NCBI GenBank assembly: GCA_946902985.2
Contig: OX336388.2
Location: 1,507,490,545 to 1,507,554,544 of the forward strand
Length of the DNA stretch: 64,000 nucleotides
Reading direction: 5' to 3'
Origin: Meconema thalassinum
Lineage: Eukaryota; Arthropoda; Insecta; Orthoptera; Tettigoniidae
Position 1 is the first letter of the stretch, and every line of letters begins with the position of its first letter. The notes beneath the pieces were generated by a model, which saw only the letters and a list, made by a program, of their open reading frames with translations, had not been told where the DNA came from and ran no database searches. Position numbers and translations under genes: made by a program. Of this stretch, positions 1 through 11,056 are shown piece after piece.

Positions 1-164
1 TTGGTGATTAAATAGTTAGCCATGGAGTAGAGACTTGATACTTGGATCAGATTCCTGGCACGGCCAGATGAAAGAGGATGCACTGAGTCTCAAGTGAATC
101 AGACCAGAGACACCGGAGATATGAGGATTTACAGATTTCAGCGTGATCCAGCGTGGAGCCGACC

Positions 165-208
165 GTTTTGTATAAAAGCCGCTCGGCCCAAGCATAAGCA
201 GCTCACTT
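165..208 (+). promoter_or_regulatory. TATA-type core promoter candidate
   Basis: A TATAAAAG box lies at 171-178 in a locally GC-richer stretch. About 30 bases downstream is a CTCACTTC sequence that could act as an initiator (about 200-208). The spacing matches insect RNA polymerase II core promoters. A short reading frame follows at 261-437. This is pattern-based only; a TATA box can occur by chance in AT-rich DNA. Confidence 0.3.
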
Positions 209-260
209 CAAACCAAGCTCTTGTAGGACAAGGTGCTGCTGCTACGTCGAGCCAAGGCAC

Positions 261-437
261 ATGGTTGCCGAATCTACGCAGAAGATATCTTTGAATTGTG
301 ATAGTCACAAAAGTGCTACGATACGTGGGGAACGTAGTAAGTTTCCGGTAGAGGGAATCACTAAGGTGATTGTTATTTTCTACGGACATTGGCGAAACAC
401 TTTGTTTCTATATGGACATATGCTAGACTTTGTCTAG
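261..437 (+). other. Possible first-exon reading frame of unknown gene
   Basis: A 58-codon frame starts with ATG at 261, about 60 bases downstream of the putative initiator, and ends with TAG at 435-437. The ATG follows GGCAC and is followed by G. A GTAAGT matching the consensus 5' splice donor lies at 337-342, so a first exon ending at 336 would carry only about 25 codons. The protein (MVAESTQKISLN...) matches no family I recognise and has no clear signal peptide. It may be a real host first exon, part of an unrecognised repeat, or chance. Confidence 0.2.
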
Positions 438-1424
438 ATATTATTCTGTCACAGTCCAGTAACAATAATTCAATACTTGGATGTTTTAATCCAACTTGTC
501 AGTTTCACAAATTGTAACTTAATAACCACTCAGATCTTTCAGTATATTGAAGGCCAGTCTATCACGGTGCTGTTCATTAGATGACAAAGGGAAACTATAT
601 GTTGCTTCGCGCATGATAGATGGTGTGAAGCCATGCCCAGGGACCGATATTCAGAACGACCGTTGATTGTTTTAGACTATCAGTGTTTCCTGTACTGAAA
701 AGATTACCGTGAGTTATGTTACAACTGACGCTTTTGAGAAGAGATCATTTGGATCTGACCCCATTTAAGCAAACTGCTATGGATTTAATTGTAGTCAATA
801 TTAAAATGGATCAGCAGTTACTTCGAACTTCAAGAAATATTTCCACTATGTCGTGCTAGACAGATTGCGGGTATATAATGGCGGCCGATACAAGGATTAG
901 ACGTGCATGTCCAATAGGGCATGTATCTGGATAAATCTGGTACAGACCAGGTTCACTACGCTTCAAGACCAACGAGAAATGTAAGCCACATTTGACTTTT
1001 ATATTATGCCTAGTTAATCGGAACAAACTCATTTTCTGCAGATGACCAACACATTTATTTTCCTTCGTATTTAAATATTGCATTGATTTACGCAAGACAC
1101 ATTAGGGTTATTCTGAGTATTTTCAGCACTCAGAACAGTTTAGGATCGATGACCGAGCATACCGAGCATTTATTTGATTGTTCATTTTATTTGAGAATCA
1201 CGGTAATCAGCCGATATAACTGTAGAAGTTAATATTTATTTTTGTGGAGGAATGGATATTTTATCCATATTCGAAGAGTCGAACATGTGGTTTTTCATAT
1301 AAGGAAATAATAATTAAACATATTTAAGGAAATAATAACAATAATAATCCAATAATAATAACAGTAATTTTTATAATTTTTCTAAATAATTCTTGGATCT
1401 TACATTTTTTAATAATAACATTCA
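438..1424. other. No gene recognised
   Basis: AT-rich sequence with many stops in all frames. I see no domain, RNA gene or clear repeat. The last 120 bases contain an imperfect AATAATAAC-rich low-complexity tract (about 1310-1370) just before the retrotransposon. Confidence 0.5.
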
Positions 1425-2231
1425 TTGAGAGAGAGCTTAAGGATTAGTTTAATCATTCCTAGTTTGGAACAGGTGATTTTCCGAAAGCTAGTGGATATAG
1501 GAGATTGTAATGTGGAGGATTGCATGGTATATTACAGAGGTAATAATGATGCCAGGCATTTGCATGGAGTGGGTTTTATAGTGGACAAAAGTTTGCAGTC
1601 TGCTGTTATCAGTTGTATACCATTCTCCAGTAGAATAATTATGTTAAAGTTACGTGGTAAACCTTTCCACATTAATCTCATTCAAGTGTATGCCCCTACT
1701 AGTGACAAAAGCTATGAAGATGTTGAGGAATTCTATGCCCAAATTCAGACCGTCCTCAAAGACACCAAAGAACATGATGTAACCCTTGTTATGGGAGATT
1801 TTAATGCAAAGGTTGGGAAAGGTTCTGAAGAACACATTGTGGGCCAGTGGGGTCTCGGACAAAGAAACAACAGAGGGGATCGTTTAGTGCAGTTTTGTAG
1901 AGAGGAGAACTTTGTCATTGCTAATACTTGGTTTAAGCTTCCTGCCAGGAGACTTTATACGTGGAAAACACCTGCTGATAGTCCAGACAATATAATAAGA
2001 AATCAAATTGATTTCATTCTAATTAAAAACAGATTTAGAAACAGCGTGATTTTTGCAAAAACCTATCCAGGAGCAGATGTTCCTTCTGACCACAATCCTC
2101 TCATTAGCAAAATTTGTGTCCGGCTTAACAAGATTCCGATAAAAACAACACAAAAGAAATATGATACTGATGCCCTTCAGGAAATAAATACAAGGTGGCT
2201 GCTGCTCTTGCCACTGATCTTAAGACGTTGA
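1425..2231 (+). pseudogene. Endonuclease (EEP/AP-like) part of LINE ORF2, truncated
   Basis: A 268-codon open stretch. The endonuclease-exonuclease-phosphatase fold is shown by IQVYAPTSDKSYEDVEEFY, then MGDFNAKVGKG (about residues 122-132) and the C-terminal catalytic SDHNPL (from residue 221, near 2085). In LINEs this domain nicks target DNA to prime reverse transcription. The N-terminal catalytic motifs (the asparagine and glutamate of the WNVR and SEVRW regions) are absent, so it cannot be an active nuclease. The first 20 or so codons do not resemble the family and are probably flanking DNA. At about 2190 the frame shifts; the linker then continues in another frame to about 2340, where a second shift leads into the RT. 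The annotated ATG is only the first Met and has no functional meaning. Confidence 0.8.
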
Positions 2232-4234
2232 ATTCAAATGACATGCAGCCCTTGGAACTTTGGGACACATTTAAACCCTCATTGAAGAGGGTTGGAGATC
2301 ATTTTCTTAAGAACAAGAGACAACATAAAAAAGAAAGGCTCGGATGACGGATGAAATATTGAATCTAATGGATAAACAAAGAGAGGTCAAAGGAAGAGAT
2401 AATGAAGAATATTGGTTTATTCATAGATTGATAAAGAATAAGATCAGACAAGCCAAGGAAGCTTGGATGTCAGATAGGTGCAAAGAAATTGAAGAACTTA
2501 ATAGTAAATATGATACTTTCCAGGTCCATAAGAACATCAAAGAAGTTTCAGGTAGACACAGGAAAAGAAACACAGTCAACTTAGTTGATAGTCAAGGTAA
2601 CACGGTATTTGAAGTTGAAGAAAAATTAAAGGTTTGGGAGAACTATATACAAGAGCTTTTTTATGATGATCATCGTCCTTCCCGACCCGAAATTCCTTCA
2701 GTTGTTGGACCTATGATCACCATGGATGAAGTGAAATATGCGATTAGGATAGCGAAAAATGGTAAGGCTCCTGGTCAAGATGACATTCCAGTGGAATTAT
2801 TGAAGATCTTGGATGATGATAGCATTGTGACGCTCACTAATTTATGTAACAAGATATACGACACGGGCATATTACCAGAAGACTGGCTCTTGTCTACATT
2901 TATTGCTCTTCCGAAGAAACCGATGGCTAAGTCATGTAGTGACTTCAGGACAATCAGTCTTATGAGTCATGTGCTCAAGATATTTCTCAAAGTTATCCAT
3001 AACCGCATATACAGGAAATGCGAGATGAATATCAGTGACACGCAGTTTGGGTTCCGCAACGGCCTAGGAACTCGTGAGGCATTATCAGCGCTTCAAGTTC
3101 ATTTCCAGAGATGCCGTGAGGTAAATCAGGATGTATATGCATGTTTTCTGGACTATGCAAAAGCCTTTGACCGTTGTCAGCATGATAAGTTGTATAATGC
3201 ACTCAAGAACTCAGGAATAGATGAGAAAGACATTCGGATCATCATTAACTTATACTGGGGTCAAAAGGCTAGTATCAGAATTGATGGACATATATCGAGA
3301 TCAGTGGAAATAATGCGTGGTGTGAGACAAGGATGCATTCTTTCACCGCTTCTTTATAATATCTATGCAGAACAGATTTTCTCTGAGGCACTTGATGGCA
3401 TTCAACAAGGTATTAAGGTCAATGGTAATTATATTAATAATATACGGTACGCAGATGATACTGTATTGATTGCAAATAGTTTCGAAGGACTTAAAGAGAT
3501 TGTTACTATGGTGTATCAAAAGAGTAAACAATATGGCCTTGACCTCAACATTAAGAAAACAAAATATATGATAATATCGCGAAAACCAGCATTGTCACGA
3601 ATCCTTTTAGTCGATGGATATCAGATTGAGCGAGTCAAGAGTTTGGTTTATTTAGGACAGAATATTAATGAGAATTGGGATCCTTCGGTTGAAATAAGAA
3701 GCCGTATAGAGAAGGCTAGATCCATCTTTATGACAATGAAACAACTACTATGCTGTCGAGATCTCAGTATGACGCTTAAGAAAAGAATTGTGAAGTGTTA
3801 TGTTGTCTCCACCCTTCTTTATGGTGTTGAAGCTTGGACCTTGTCCGTAGCTACAGAAAAGAAGATTCGAGCTTTTGAAATGTGGATATACCGGCGGATT
3901 CTTAAAATTTCGTGGACAGAACATGTGAGTAATGCCGAGGTTCTTCAGCGTGTGAGCAGCCAACCTGAGCTGTTAAACACAATTAAGAAGAGGAAATTGG
4001 AATACTTGGGACACATGATGAGGTGTCCAAAATACCGTCTGCTTCAAGTTATACTTCAGGGTAAAATTGAAGGTCAGCGTGGACCGGGAAGGAGACGAAT
4101 AACTTGGATGGATAATTTAAGAACGTGGTTTGGGCTGTCTTCCACGGAACTCTTCAGGATTGCACAGGATAAGAAGGTTTTAGCCATGGTTGTAGCCAAC
4201 GTCCGTATCGGATAAGGTAGAAGAAGAAGAAGAA
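1488..4234 (+). mobile_element. 5'-truncated non-LTR retrotransposon (RTE/Jockey-like EN-RT)
   Basis: A LINE copy with an endonuclease segment followed by a reverse transcriptase, ending in an (AAG)n tract at 4217-4234, which is the 3' tail. The first part of the endonuclease is missing: recognisable similarity starts only about 1488 with the VYYRGNNDARHLHGVGF region. Two frame changes lie between the halves, near 2190-2195 and near 2340. A second copy of the same family, retaining only the 3' end, lies on the minus strand at 54668-55243. Clade assignment is inferred from the style of the C-terminal tail; RTE is plausible but unproven. Confidence 0.85.
2344..4215 (+). pseudogene. Reverse transcriptase part of LINE ORF2, long intact frame
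   Basis: A 623-residue uninterrupted reverse transcriptase. Visible in order: a helical linker; GKAPGQDDIPVELLK; the LPKKP..SCSDFRTISLM region; QFGFRNGLGTREAL; the first catalytic aspartate in FLDYAKAFDRC; GVRQGCILSPLLYNIYAE; and the catalytic YADD box at 3448-3459 (residue 369 onward). After the thumb come SLVYLGQNINENWDPSVEIRSR and the conserved tail (YGVEAWTLS, ILKISWTEHVSNAEVLQRV, KRKLEYLGHMMR, GRRRITWMDNLRTWFG) typical of insect EN-RT elements. The frame is intact, but the upstream endonuclease is out of frame, so ORF2 is not expressible as one protein. The long intact frame suggests a moderately recent insertion. Confidence 0.9.
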
Positions 4235-5840
4235 GTGGATAGCACAAGCCCGTATTCCACCAACATTATAGTTCTGGTTGAACAGTTAATATTTGCATTG
4301 AGCAAAGTATATTTTTCAGATAACACGGAAAGGCATGAAACAGGAAGCCAATGATATTTGTATCAATTAGATTTTTTTTGGTGTTTATATAAAATCATGA
4401 CGTAGGCACACATTCGAAAGTGAAATAGAGAATATCACAAGCGTGGTAACTTCACGGTTTGAACTGAATGGTAAAATAAAATAAACTTGTAAGTTTATAG
4501 ATCTTCCAGTTATGATAGCAAGCAGAGGCTTGATTTATTGTATAAATTTTGGGAAGAAAATTTATGTGTGTAGAGTAGTTGAAATGCCATTCCCAGGTGC
4601 GCATGTTTAAGTCGCAGGAATGAGGAGGTTTTTTTTGAGCATCAATCAAATAGCAGGTTCGATGGCTCAGGTTTATAGGAGGAGTATTGGAACCACACAT
4701 TTCGTCGAATGAATGACCAAACCATCAGTAATTATTTCAAACTTGTTTACGTATTCCATTAATACTTTGGATTTGCTAGAACCCGGTTTTGTCATGATAA
4801 AATTTTATTCTTCTTCAGAGAAAGACCTTTGCCGTTGTTGTTGGGATATTGTGTTCTTACACAAATAATTGAATGGGCCACTGCCAAATGAAAAAATAAT
4901 TCTGTATCCACGAATTACTTAAAGGATGTTTTCAATCCTATTGTCATGAACTAAATGAATTTATTATAAAGCTACAATTCTTATTTCCGCATTCTGTTCA
5001 AGAATTGCAAGTTGTGAAAGTTACTAAAATAGCAACAAATATAAATATTTTTCTTAATTCCAAGTGGAAAATCGAATAGTTGAATGGTTCAACAATTTTT
5101 TTTGATCCAGTTAATGATTCAGAAATCATATTTCTTTGGAATTTGAAGTTCATAATCGAGTCACTTCTCGAAATGTTTAATTTTGGAAGAACAATAAATT
5201 ATGTTGTGCTTCGCACAGTTCTTCGATACTATGCTCAAGGGTCAAATACTTTTCAGATGTTGTTATTAATATGTGTACATAATTAGTGTTGGGTCAAAGA
5301 TAATATTTTTGACAATATTTTTGAAACTGGGAAAATAAGTGGAAGTAAAAAATTCTATAAACAATTATAAACAGTGAGAATTTCTACGAGTGTTAATATC
5401 ATGTTAGAAATTCAACCAGTGAACTACAATATTTCCAGTAATGACAATTTAATTTGAACTGGATTTCATCGTAAATAATTGATATAATTTTGGAACACAG
5501 TCTACAGGACTGATAATCAGACTTGTGTCTCCAAAGACAATTGTTCAATGTGTTGGAAAATTTCTGTACATTGTGCAAATAGTAGTGTGTGCCGTCGCAC
5601 TGGAATGATGTTACCTTGAGCATCATTTTGCAGTCAATTTTAAAATTTAGAATAAAATGAGATAATTTTACATGTTGTGTTATGCCCAGTTGAATCTCCT
5701 TCTATCCTTATTGTTGCATTGAGCCAAAAATCAGTAAAGCATTTTTTATTTGATGTCGTTTTTGCGATTAGCTTTAACCCATCTGGCGCCCCGGGATATT
5801 TTGACTCTCGTTCTGACTGATTCTTGGTAAAATGCATATG
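4235..5840. other. No gene recognised
   Basis: AT-rich DNA with only short, stop-limited frames. I see no conserved motif, tRNA-like box or clear repeat. Confidence 0.5.
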
Positions 5841-5845
5841 TGGTC

Positions 5846-6135
5846 GTACGGACTCCGGTCTAAACGGGCACAGTATGTAAATTAGAATTTTGTTGGTGAG
5901 TCTGGTTTGTGGGAGTCTGCTGATGTGGCCGTAACATTTTAGTCGCCTCTTTCTGATGTCTGCTGCGAAGTTGTGGTTTCTCTGGAGTGAACCCTGTATC
6001 CTTCTTCGGTGTGCTTTGGTTCAGTAATTTTCCTTATTATTTTTCTTTCCTCTGTGGGGATTTTTTTCCAAGTCGCCCTTAGTGTGTAACGTCAATGTCT
6101 CACTGGCATAAGCCTCAGGTTTAATAACCATATTT
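5846..6135 (-). pseudogene. LINE C-terminal tail fragment
   Basis: Read on the minus strand, this encodes the post-RT tail common in insect LINEs: a KPEAYASETLTL block, then EERKIIRKITEPKHTEEGY, and after a frame change DIRKRRLKCYGHISRLPQT and RLTNKIL. The order matches the YGAE / ERKILRKILGP / RKRRLxFYGHxxRM layout of the family. At least one frameshift and no catalytic region remain, so this is a decayed 3' fragment. It belongs to a different LINE lineage from the element at 1.5-4.2 kb. Confidence 0.55.
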
Positions 6136-6171
6136 TAATGACGAAATTATTATTATTATTATTATTATTAT

Positions 6172-6412
6172 GTACAGCCTCTTGGCAAATTGGTAAAGTG
6201 GATAGGTTTTGGCCTTAAGTGTCATGGGTTCGTTTGCAACCTGGGCCATCGGCGATTTCAATCTCGTGGGGTTATATGCTTTTGCCTGGGGACTGGGTGT
6301 ATGTGAGTCTTTATCACCACTCCATCCGAATAAAGACACGCAAGTCTCCCACAGGCCGTAAGTAGAAAACCTGCCCTCGGCCTCCTGCGAGCCTAAACAA
6401 CATTATTACTTA

Positions 6413-6446
<34 letters not shown>
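6172..6446 (+). mobile_element. tRNA-headed SINE with (TTA)n tail
   Basis: The 5' part has degenerate polymerase III boxes: an A-box-like TTGGTAAAGTGG and a B-box-like GGGTTCGTTTGCAACC. A non-tRNA body follows and ends in a (TAT/TTA)n microsatellite at about 6409-6445. Another ATT microsatellite (about 6149-6171) lies just upstream. Layout and tail are typical of insect SINEs; the family is not identified. Confidence 0.6.
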
Positions 6447-6633
6447 AATATCACCATAATCTTTCTCAGTAACTTAAGTTGGCTGGTTTGTATTCTGAAA
6501 CATTTCCTGCAAAATCCGCTATGTGTTTGTTACGGTGTTCCTTGCCCTTCTTTGGGGATGATCGCCCTCATCCATCTCCCTCTCCACTCACGCCCCATAG
6601 GGATACACAGCCCAATGCAATAAACACATAAAT

Positions 6634-7990
6634 ACATTTTCCTATACACTGCCACGTAGGAAAATGTACCAAATGAAATTGTCATACGGAGATATGTACC
6701 CAAATATAGTTGGGGGCGTTAACAGATTAGAACACAAGAAGTAAAAACGAGATTTTAAAATTACGCACAGCAGCCATCTTGTGATTATGCAAACAATTGA
6801 AATAAATTAGATGCCATTGGATCAACATTTCTATAAGCATTTAACGTGCAACGTTTCACGGCACTCGGATAGTTAATTCGCGAGAAACGTCCATTTAAAT
6901 ATTTATGCTTCGCGTCGCCGCCATGTTGGATTTGTGCTCACCAGGTTACTGAAAGTCCTATAGGTGAACATATGTTCATAGTCTCTATGAACATAAAAAA
7001 ATCAGTTTGGTTGCTGTAAAAGATTCATAGATAATGAGAACCGTTTAAATATTTCGGAAGCTCGCCATTTAGGATTGTTATATGTATAGGCTATAGAGTT
7101 ATGTACCATTCAAGGACAATTATTGCCTAGGTTCTTTTTTCAAACTTTCACTTCGATCGCATGATTACGACACAAGAAATAAAAACTTAATTTTAAAATT
7201 TCGCACAGCCACCATCTTCAGGTTATGTAAACAATTGAATTAAATTAGATGGCAATGCATTACAATGTGCAAAATCATTTACTGTACCACATTTCACTGC
7301 GCTCAGAGAGTTAAATCACGAGATAAGTCTATTAAAATATTGCAAATTCGCTTGGTCGCCATGTTCGTTTCGTACTTTACAGGTTTATGAAATATGCATA
7401 AGTAAACTTGTATCAGTACCCTTTATCGCCGTACAAAATTGCAGGGTGATATCTGTAATAGTTTCGGAGATATAGAATGTCAGTTTAAATATTTCGCACA
7501 GCCGCCATTTTGAGGTTATGTAAACAATTGAACTAAATTAGACTCCAGTGCATTACAATGTGTATAAACATTTGCTGTACTAAGTTTCATTACGTTTGGA
7601 TAGTTAAATCGCGAGAAAAGTCTATTTAAAAGTCTCAATTTCGCTTGGCCGCCATGTTGGTTTTGTAGTCACCAGGTTTTTGAAAGTCTCATAGGTGAGC
7701 TTCTAGTAGTGCCCTTTATCACCGTACACAATTTCAGGGCGATATCGGTGATAGTTTCGGAGATATTGAATGCTAGTGGAATATTTCGCACAGCCGCCAT
7801 GTTGGATTGGTGTGACGTAACAAAATTTGAAGGGCACGGTCGAGGTTGCCGGGAATAGTGCTATAAACGTACCGAGTTTCATTGAAATCGCTCCAGCCGT
7901 TTAGATTTTATTAGGGGACACACACACACACCTCACACACACACACACACACGGACGAAAGGTGATCTTATAAGCCTATTTTTTCAAAAT
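6634..7990 (+). repeat. Interspersed repeat family H, copy 1
   Basis: Non-coding repeat made of diverged internal units, each containing CGCACAGCCGCCAT...GGTTATGTAAACAATTGAA (near 6762, 7202, 7496 and 7788). It ends with a (CA)n tract (about 7919-7953), then TCTTATAAGCC and a palindrome of the form GCCTATTTT...AAAATAGGC (about 7973-8001). A perfect 11-base stem (ACATTTTCCTA/TAGGAAAATGT, 6634-6667) lies at the left edge. Nearly the whole sequence recurs inverted at 28160-29480, with partial copies at 36018-36860, 59690-60640 and 62140-63260. Class unknown; the terminal palindrome recalls rolling-circle or other non-autonomous elements. No ORF is supported. Confidence 0.75.
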
Positions 7991-8089
7991 TGAAAATAGG
8001 CTAAAAATGCTGTCAAGGGGATTTCAGTTGCAGTGACGATTTTTCTCTTTTCAAGTAATCTCTGTAAGAGAACGGAACAGGGCGCAGTG

Positions 8090-8126
8090 TATATAAGTTT
8101 ACAGTTCAATTGGCTCCAACTTCAGT
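8090..8126 (+). promoter_or_regulatory. TATA plus TCAGT initiator candidate
   Basis: TATATAAG at 8090-8097 is followed, 34 bases from the start of the box to the putative +1 A, by TCAGT (8122-8126), the arthropod initiator consensus. A second TTCAGTT lies at 8132-8138. The arrangement is a good match to an insect core promoter and precedes a short reading frame at 8233. Confidence 0.35.
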
Positions 8127-8232
8127 AGCTATTCAGTTCCACGATAATTGCTACTCCGTACAGCGTTCTGAATAGGAGCTTTGTATTGAAATCCAAGTGT
8201 CATATTCCACCCTTCCACAAAATGAGATAGTG

Positions 8233-8337
8233 ATGACGACGGATCTTCAGATTGTATCTTTACTGATCTTATGCCCAATGCTAAGACCACATTACCTAAT
8301 ACTTTCAAATTCAGTGGCGGATGGCTTCACTGGGTAA
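8233..8337 (+). other. Short frame with signal-peptide-like start
   Basis: ATG at 8233 opens a 34-codon frame beginning MTTDLQIVSLLILC, a polar start followed by a hydrophobic run like a secretory signal. It ends at TAA 8335-8337; a weak GG|GTAAAC donor-like sequence overlaps the stop. An earlier ATG at 8223 is followed by only one codon. It could be the first coding exon of a small secreted-protein gene driven by the promoter at 8090, or chance. The Mutator-like element begins at 8379 and would disrupt anything downstream. Confidence 0.2.
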
Positions 8338-8647
8338 ACAAGTCACTTCTTCCCTTTGCAGCATTCAACGTACAATTAGGGGATCCACCACTGAAAATAG
8401 TGAAAAATCATGAAATAAAAAAAAATGCTTTATTTTGTCATTTTGGAACCTATTGAACAAGAATATAGTACCCATAGACCTATATCTTAACCCTAAGTAT
8501 GAAAAAAAATAACATTTTTTGCATACGCATCAATGGCCAAAATTTTACATTTTTACTAGATTCCTTATTTTTTGCTAAAAACATCATAATCTTTATTTCT
8601 TTGATATATTTTCATTATAAATATGTAAACCACATATTTAGATCTTG

Positions 8648-8955
8648 TACTGCTCGGGTCCAAGCTCTGTGAACTTGTGGGGTGAGGGGAAAGAGCAGGG
8701 AAGGGTCAGGCGAGAAGAGGAGGGTCTGTCAGCAGCCCGTCGTGATATCTGGTATTCCTTTCTATTCCAATACTGCTGACATAGGGCCGTAGCTCAAACC
8801 ACTGTGGTATTACGAATGAGTGAGTGAGTCACCGACCAATGTATTTGGTACTGTACTATGCACAGACCGAGAAACCTCATCACTCGTCAACACCACATCT
8901 CATAGTCCGCGATGCACATTCCTCTCAGGTTCACGCAGCTTAGACCCGAGCAGTA
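8648..8955. mobile_element. Short TIR element (MITE-like)
   Basis: Inverted ends of about 27 bases: TACTGCTCGGGTCCAAGCT at the left and its near-complement at the right (AGCTTAGACCCGAGCAGTA). It is 308 bases long with no coding capacity. The terminal TACTGCTC is shared with the much larger palindromic element at 11057-13114, hinting that the same transposase may have mobilised both. Confidence 0.6.
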
Positions 8956-9132
8956 TATACATATTCAATAATTGTACTGTTTTATTTTCATTAGGTACTC
9001 TTTGGTAAGAAGAAGAAGAAGTAATAATTGAATAAAAACAAAACAACTTGTGTTCTGTCATCTGTCATTCTGCTGTTGAGTTTCAGGTTGTTCGTTTTGA
9101 GTAAAGTTTAGTTCAGTTTTATGCCATAAAAT

Positions 9133-11014
9133 ATGGGAAGAGTCAAGAATACAAGAAAAAATGTTGCTAGAAGAAATAAGGACAATATTGCAAAGCGGTA
9201 TGAGGTGCAACCTGCAAGTCTTGTAAGTATTGATACAGACACAGGTATCAATGATGAAAGTGGGGTTATGTTACTACCCAATGATGATGTTACTGTACAA
9301 AGTATATCTGAACCAGGTACCTCGTGTTCTAATAATGAGAACGAAGTTCCCGATAAACCTACAGGCTTCGCGCTTTACAATAGCTATAACACAGAAGTCA
9401 CATTTGACGATAATGCGCCTAACTATATTTTGGTGGATGGAAACAAACTATCAAATTTTATGGAAACATTTCCTTGTCCTTCAAATGTCTTCAAAGGGAT
9501 ATGCACATGTTTATAATATATGGTGTCAAGAATGCGATTACAAAAATAATTTTGAAACGTCTAACAAAACAGTCGAACATAAGGGCGCGACTTCACGCTT
9601 ATCGTACGATGCAAACCGAAGTGTTGTACAAAACTTTAGTAGCTTAGGAAAAGGCCATAGGGGATTAGAGGCATTCAGTATGTCAATGAATATGAAGCCT
9701 ATGAGCTGTAACGCATATTATCAACATAAGAGACAAATGGAAAAACAATACATCAAGACGGCAAACGAATCCTTGGAAAAAGCAAGGACAGAAGGAAGAA
9801 AAGCTTATTCTATTATAAAAATACTGATTTAGATGAGCATGGCCCTATAAACATTTCCGTTAGTTTCGATGGGAGCTGGCAGAAGCGAGGGTTCATCTCA
9901 AAAAATCGCGTCGGTTGTTGCGTCGATGTGATAACCGGTCTAGTAGTGGACTATGAAGTTTTATCCAAATACTGCAGGGTTTGTGATAAAATGAAAAAGA
10001 AGATGGGTTCAGGATCAGATAGATTTCAAGCATGGTTTGAAAGGCACAATCCTAATTACCACAAAAACTATGATGGGTCTTCGCCGTCTATGGAGACAGA
10101 GGCTGCGGAGCGCATATGGAAAAGATCGGAGGAACACGATTTCCGTTATACAACATTAGTGTCAGATGGTGACTCTAAAATGTTTAGCCACCTTACAGAT
10201 CTAAATCTGTATGAAACTCCAATTGAAAAGGAAGAATGTTTGAACCATATAGCCAGGCGCCTTGGAACCGGCCTCCGTAAAATTGTTTCGGAAAACACCG
10301 GAAAAGGCAAAACCTTGGGAGGGAAGTCATATGGTAGTTTGAAATTGACAACTATAAACAAACTGACTACCTACTATAGAAATGCAATTCAAATCAATTT
10401 AGGAGATGTTAAAAAAAATGAAAAATGCTGTCCTTGCAACTCTGTCCCATTGATCCTGTACTGACGATAAACCGAATCATCAAAAGTGCCCGGAGGGAAA
10501 TGAATCATGGTGTTTTTACAACCGGTCCATTACCAAAGGTGAAATACCTGGCCTTCACAAGGATAATGTGAAAACCCCGTTGACTGAGAGAGTGCTTGCC
10601 AAAATTCTACCACTATACCAGCGTCTTGCTAGTGACGCGGTACTCGCCAGGTGCGTCTCAGTAAATACACAAAACGCCAACGAGGCTTTGCATCGCGTGA
10701 TTTGGACAAAATGTCCCAAAAATACCTTCTCATCTCGAAGAAAACTAGAGATACAGGTGTGCGAAGCAGTATGCCAGTATAATACTGGCTATAGGCAAGC
10801 AATATCTGATCTTCAAATGTCAATTGGTCTTAGCCCTGGAAAATACGCTGCCAAGATTGCCAAGCGCTTCGACAATAAAAGACTAGCACTGGCACAGAAA
10901 AGTAAAATGATGAAGTTCACAGAGTACAGAAGGAAGTTGAGACATGCACAGCTTGAGGAAGAAAACAGGAAAATAGAAGCGGAGGGGAAAACATATGGTG
11001 CCGGTGAATTTTGA
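9133..11014 (+). pseudogene. Mutator-like transposase, frameshifted
   Basis: Three main open segments (9133-9495, about 9495-9810, about 9812-10415) and a last one (about 10415-11014) together cover one transposase but lie in different frames. It starts with a basic MGRVKNTRKN leader. Landmarks: a CxxC pair (IWCQECDYKN); FDGSWQKRGF; the CxxC pair CRVCDK; LVSDGDSKMF with a likely catalytic aspartate; KEECLNHIARRL; NANEALHRVIW; and a basic coiled-coil tail (EYRRKLRHAQLEEENRK). FDGSWQKRG, VSDGD and NANE blocks match the arthropod Mutator-like transposase domain family as I recall it. At least three frameshifts prevent production of an intact enzyme. Stop at 11012-11014; the nested palindrome starts 42 bases further on. 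Confidence 0.8.
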
Positions 11015-11056
11015 ACGTCAACGACCGAACTCTGTTTTATTTTCGATGTGTATTCT

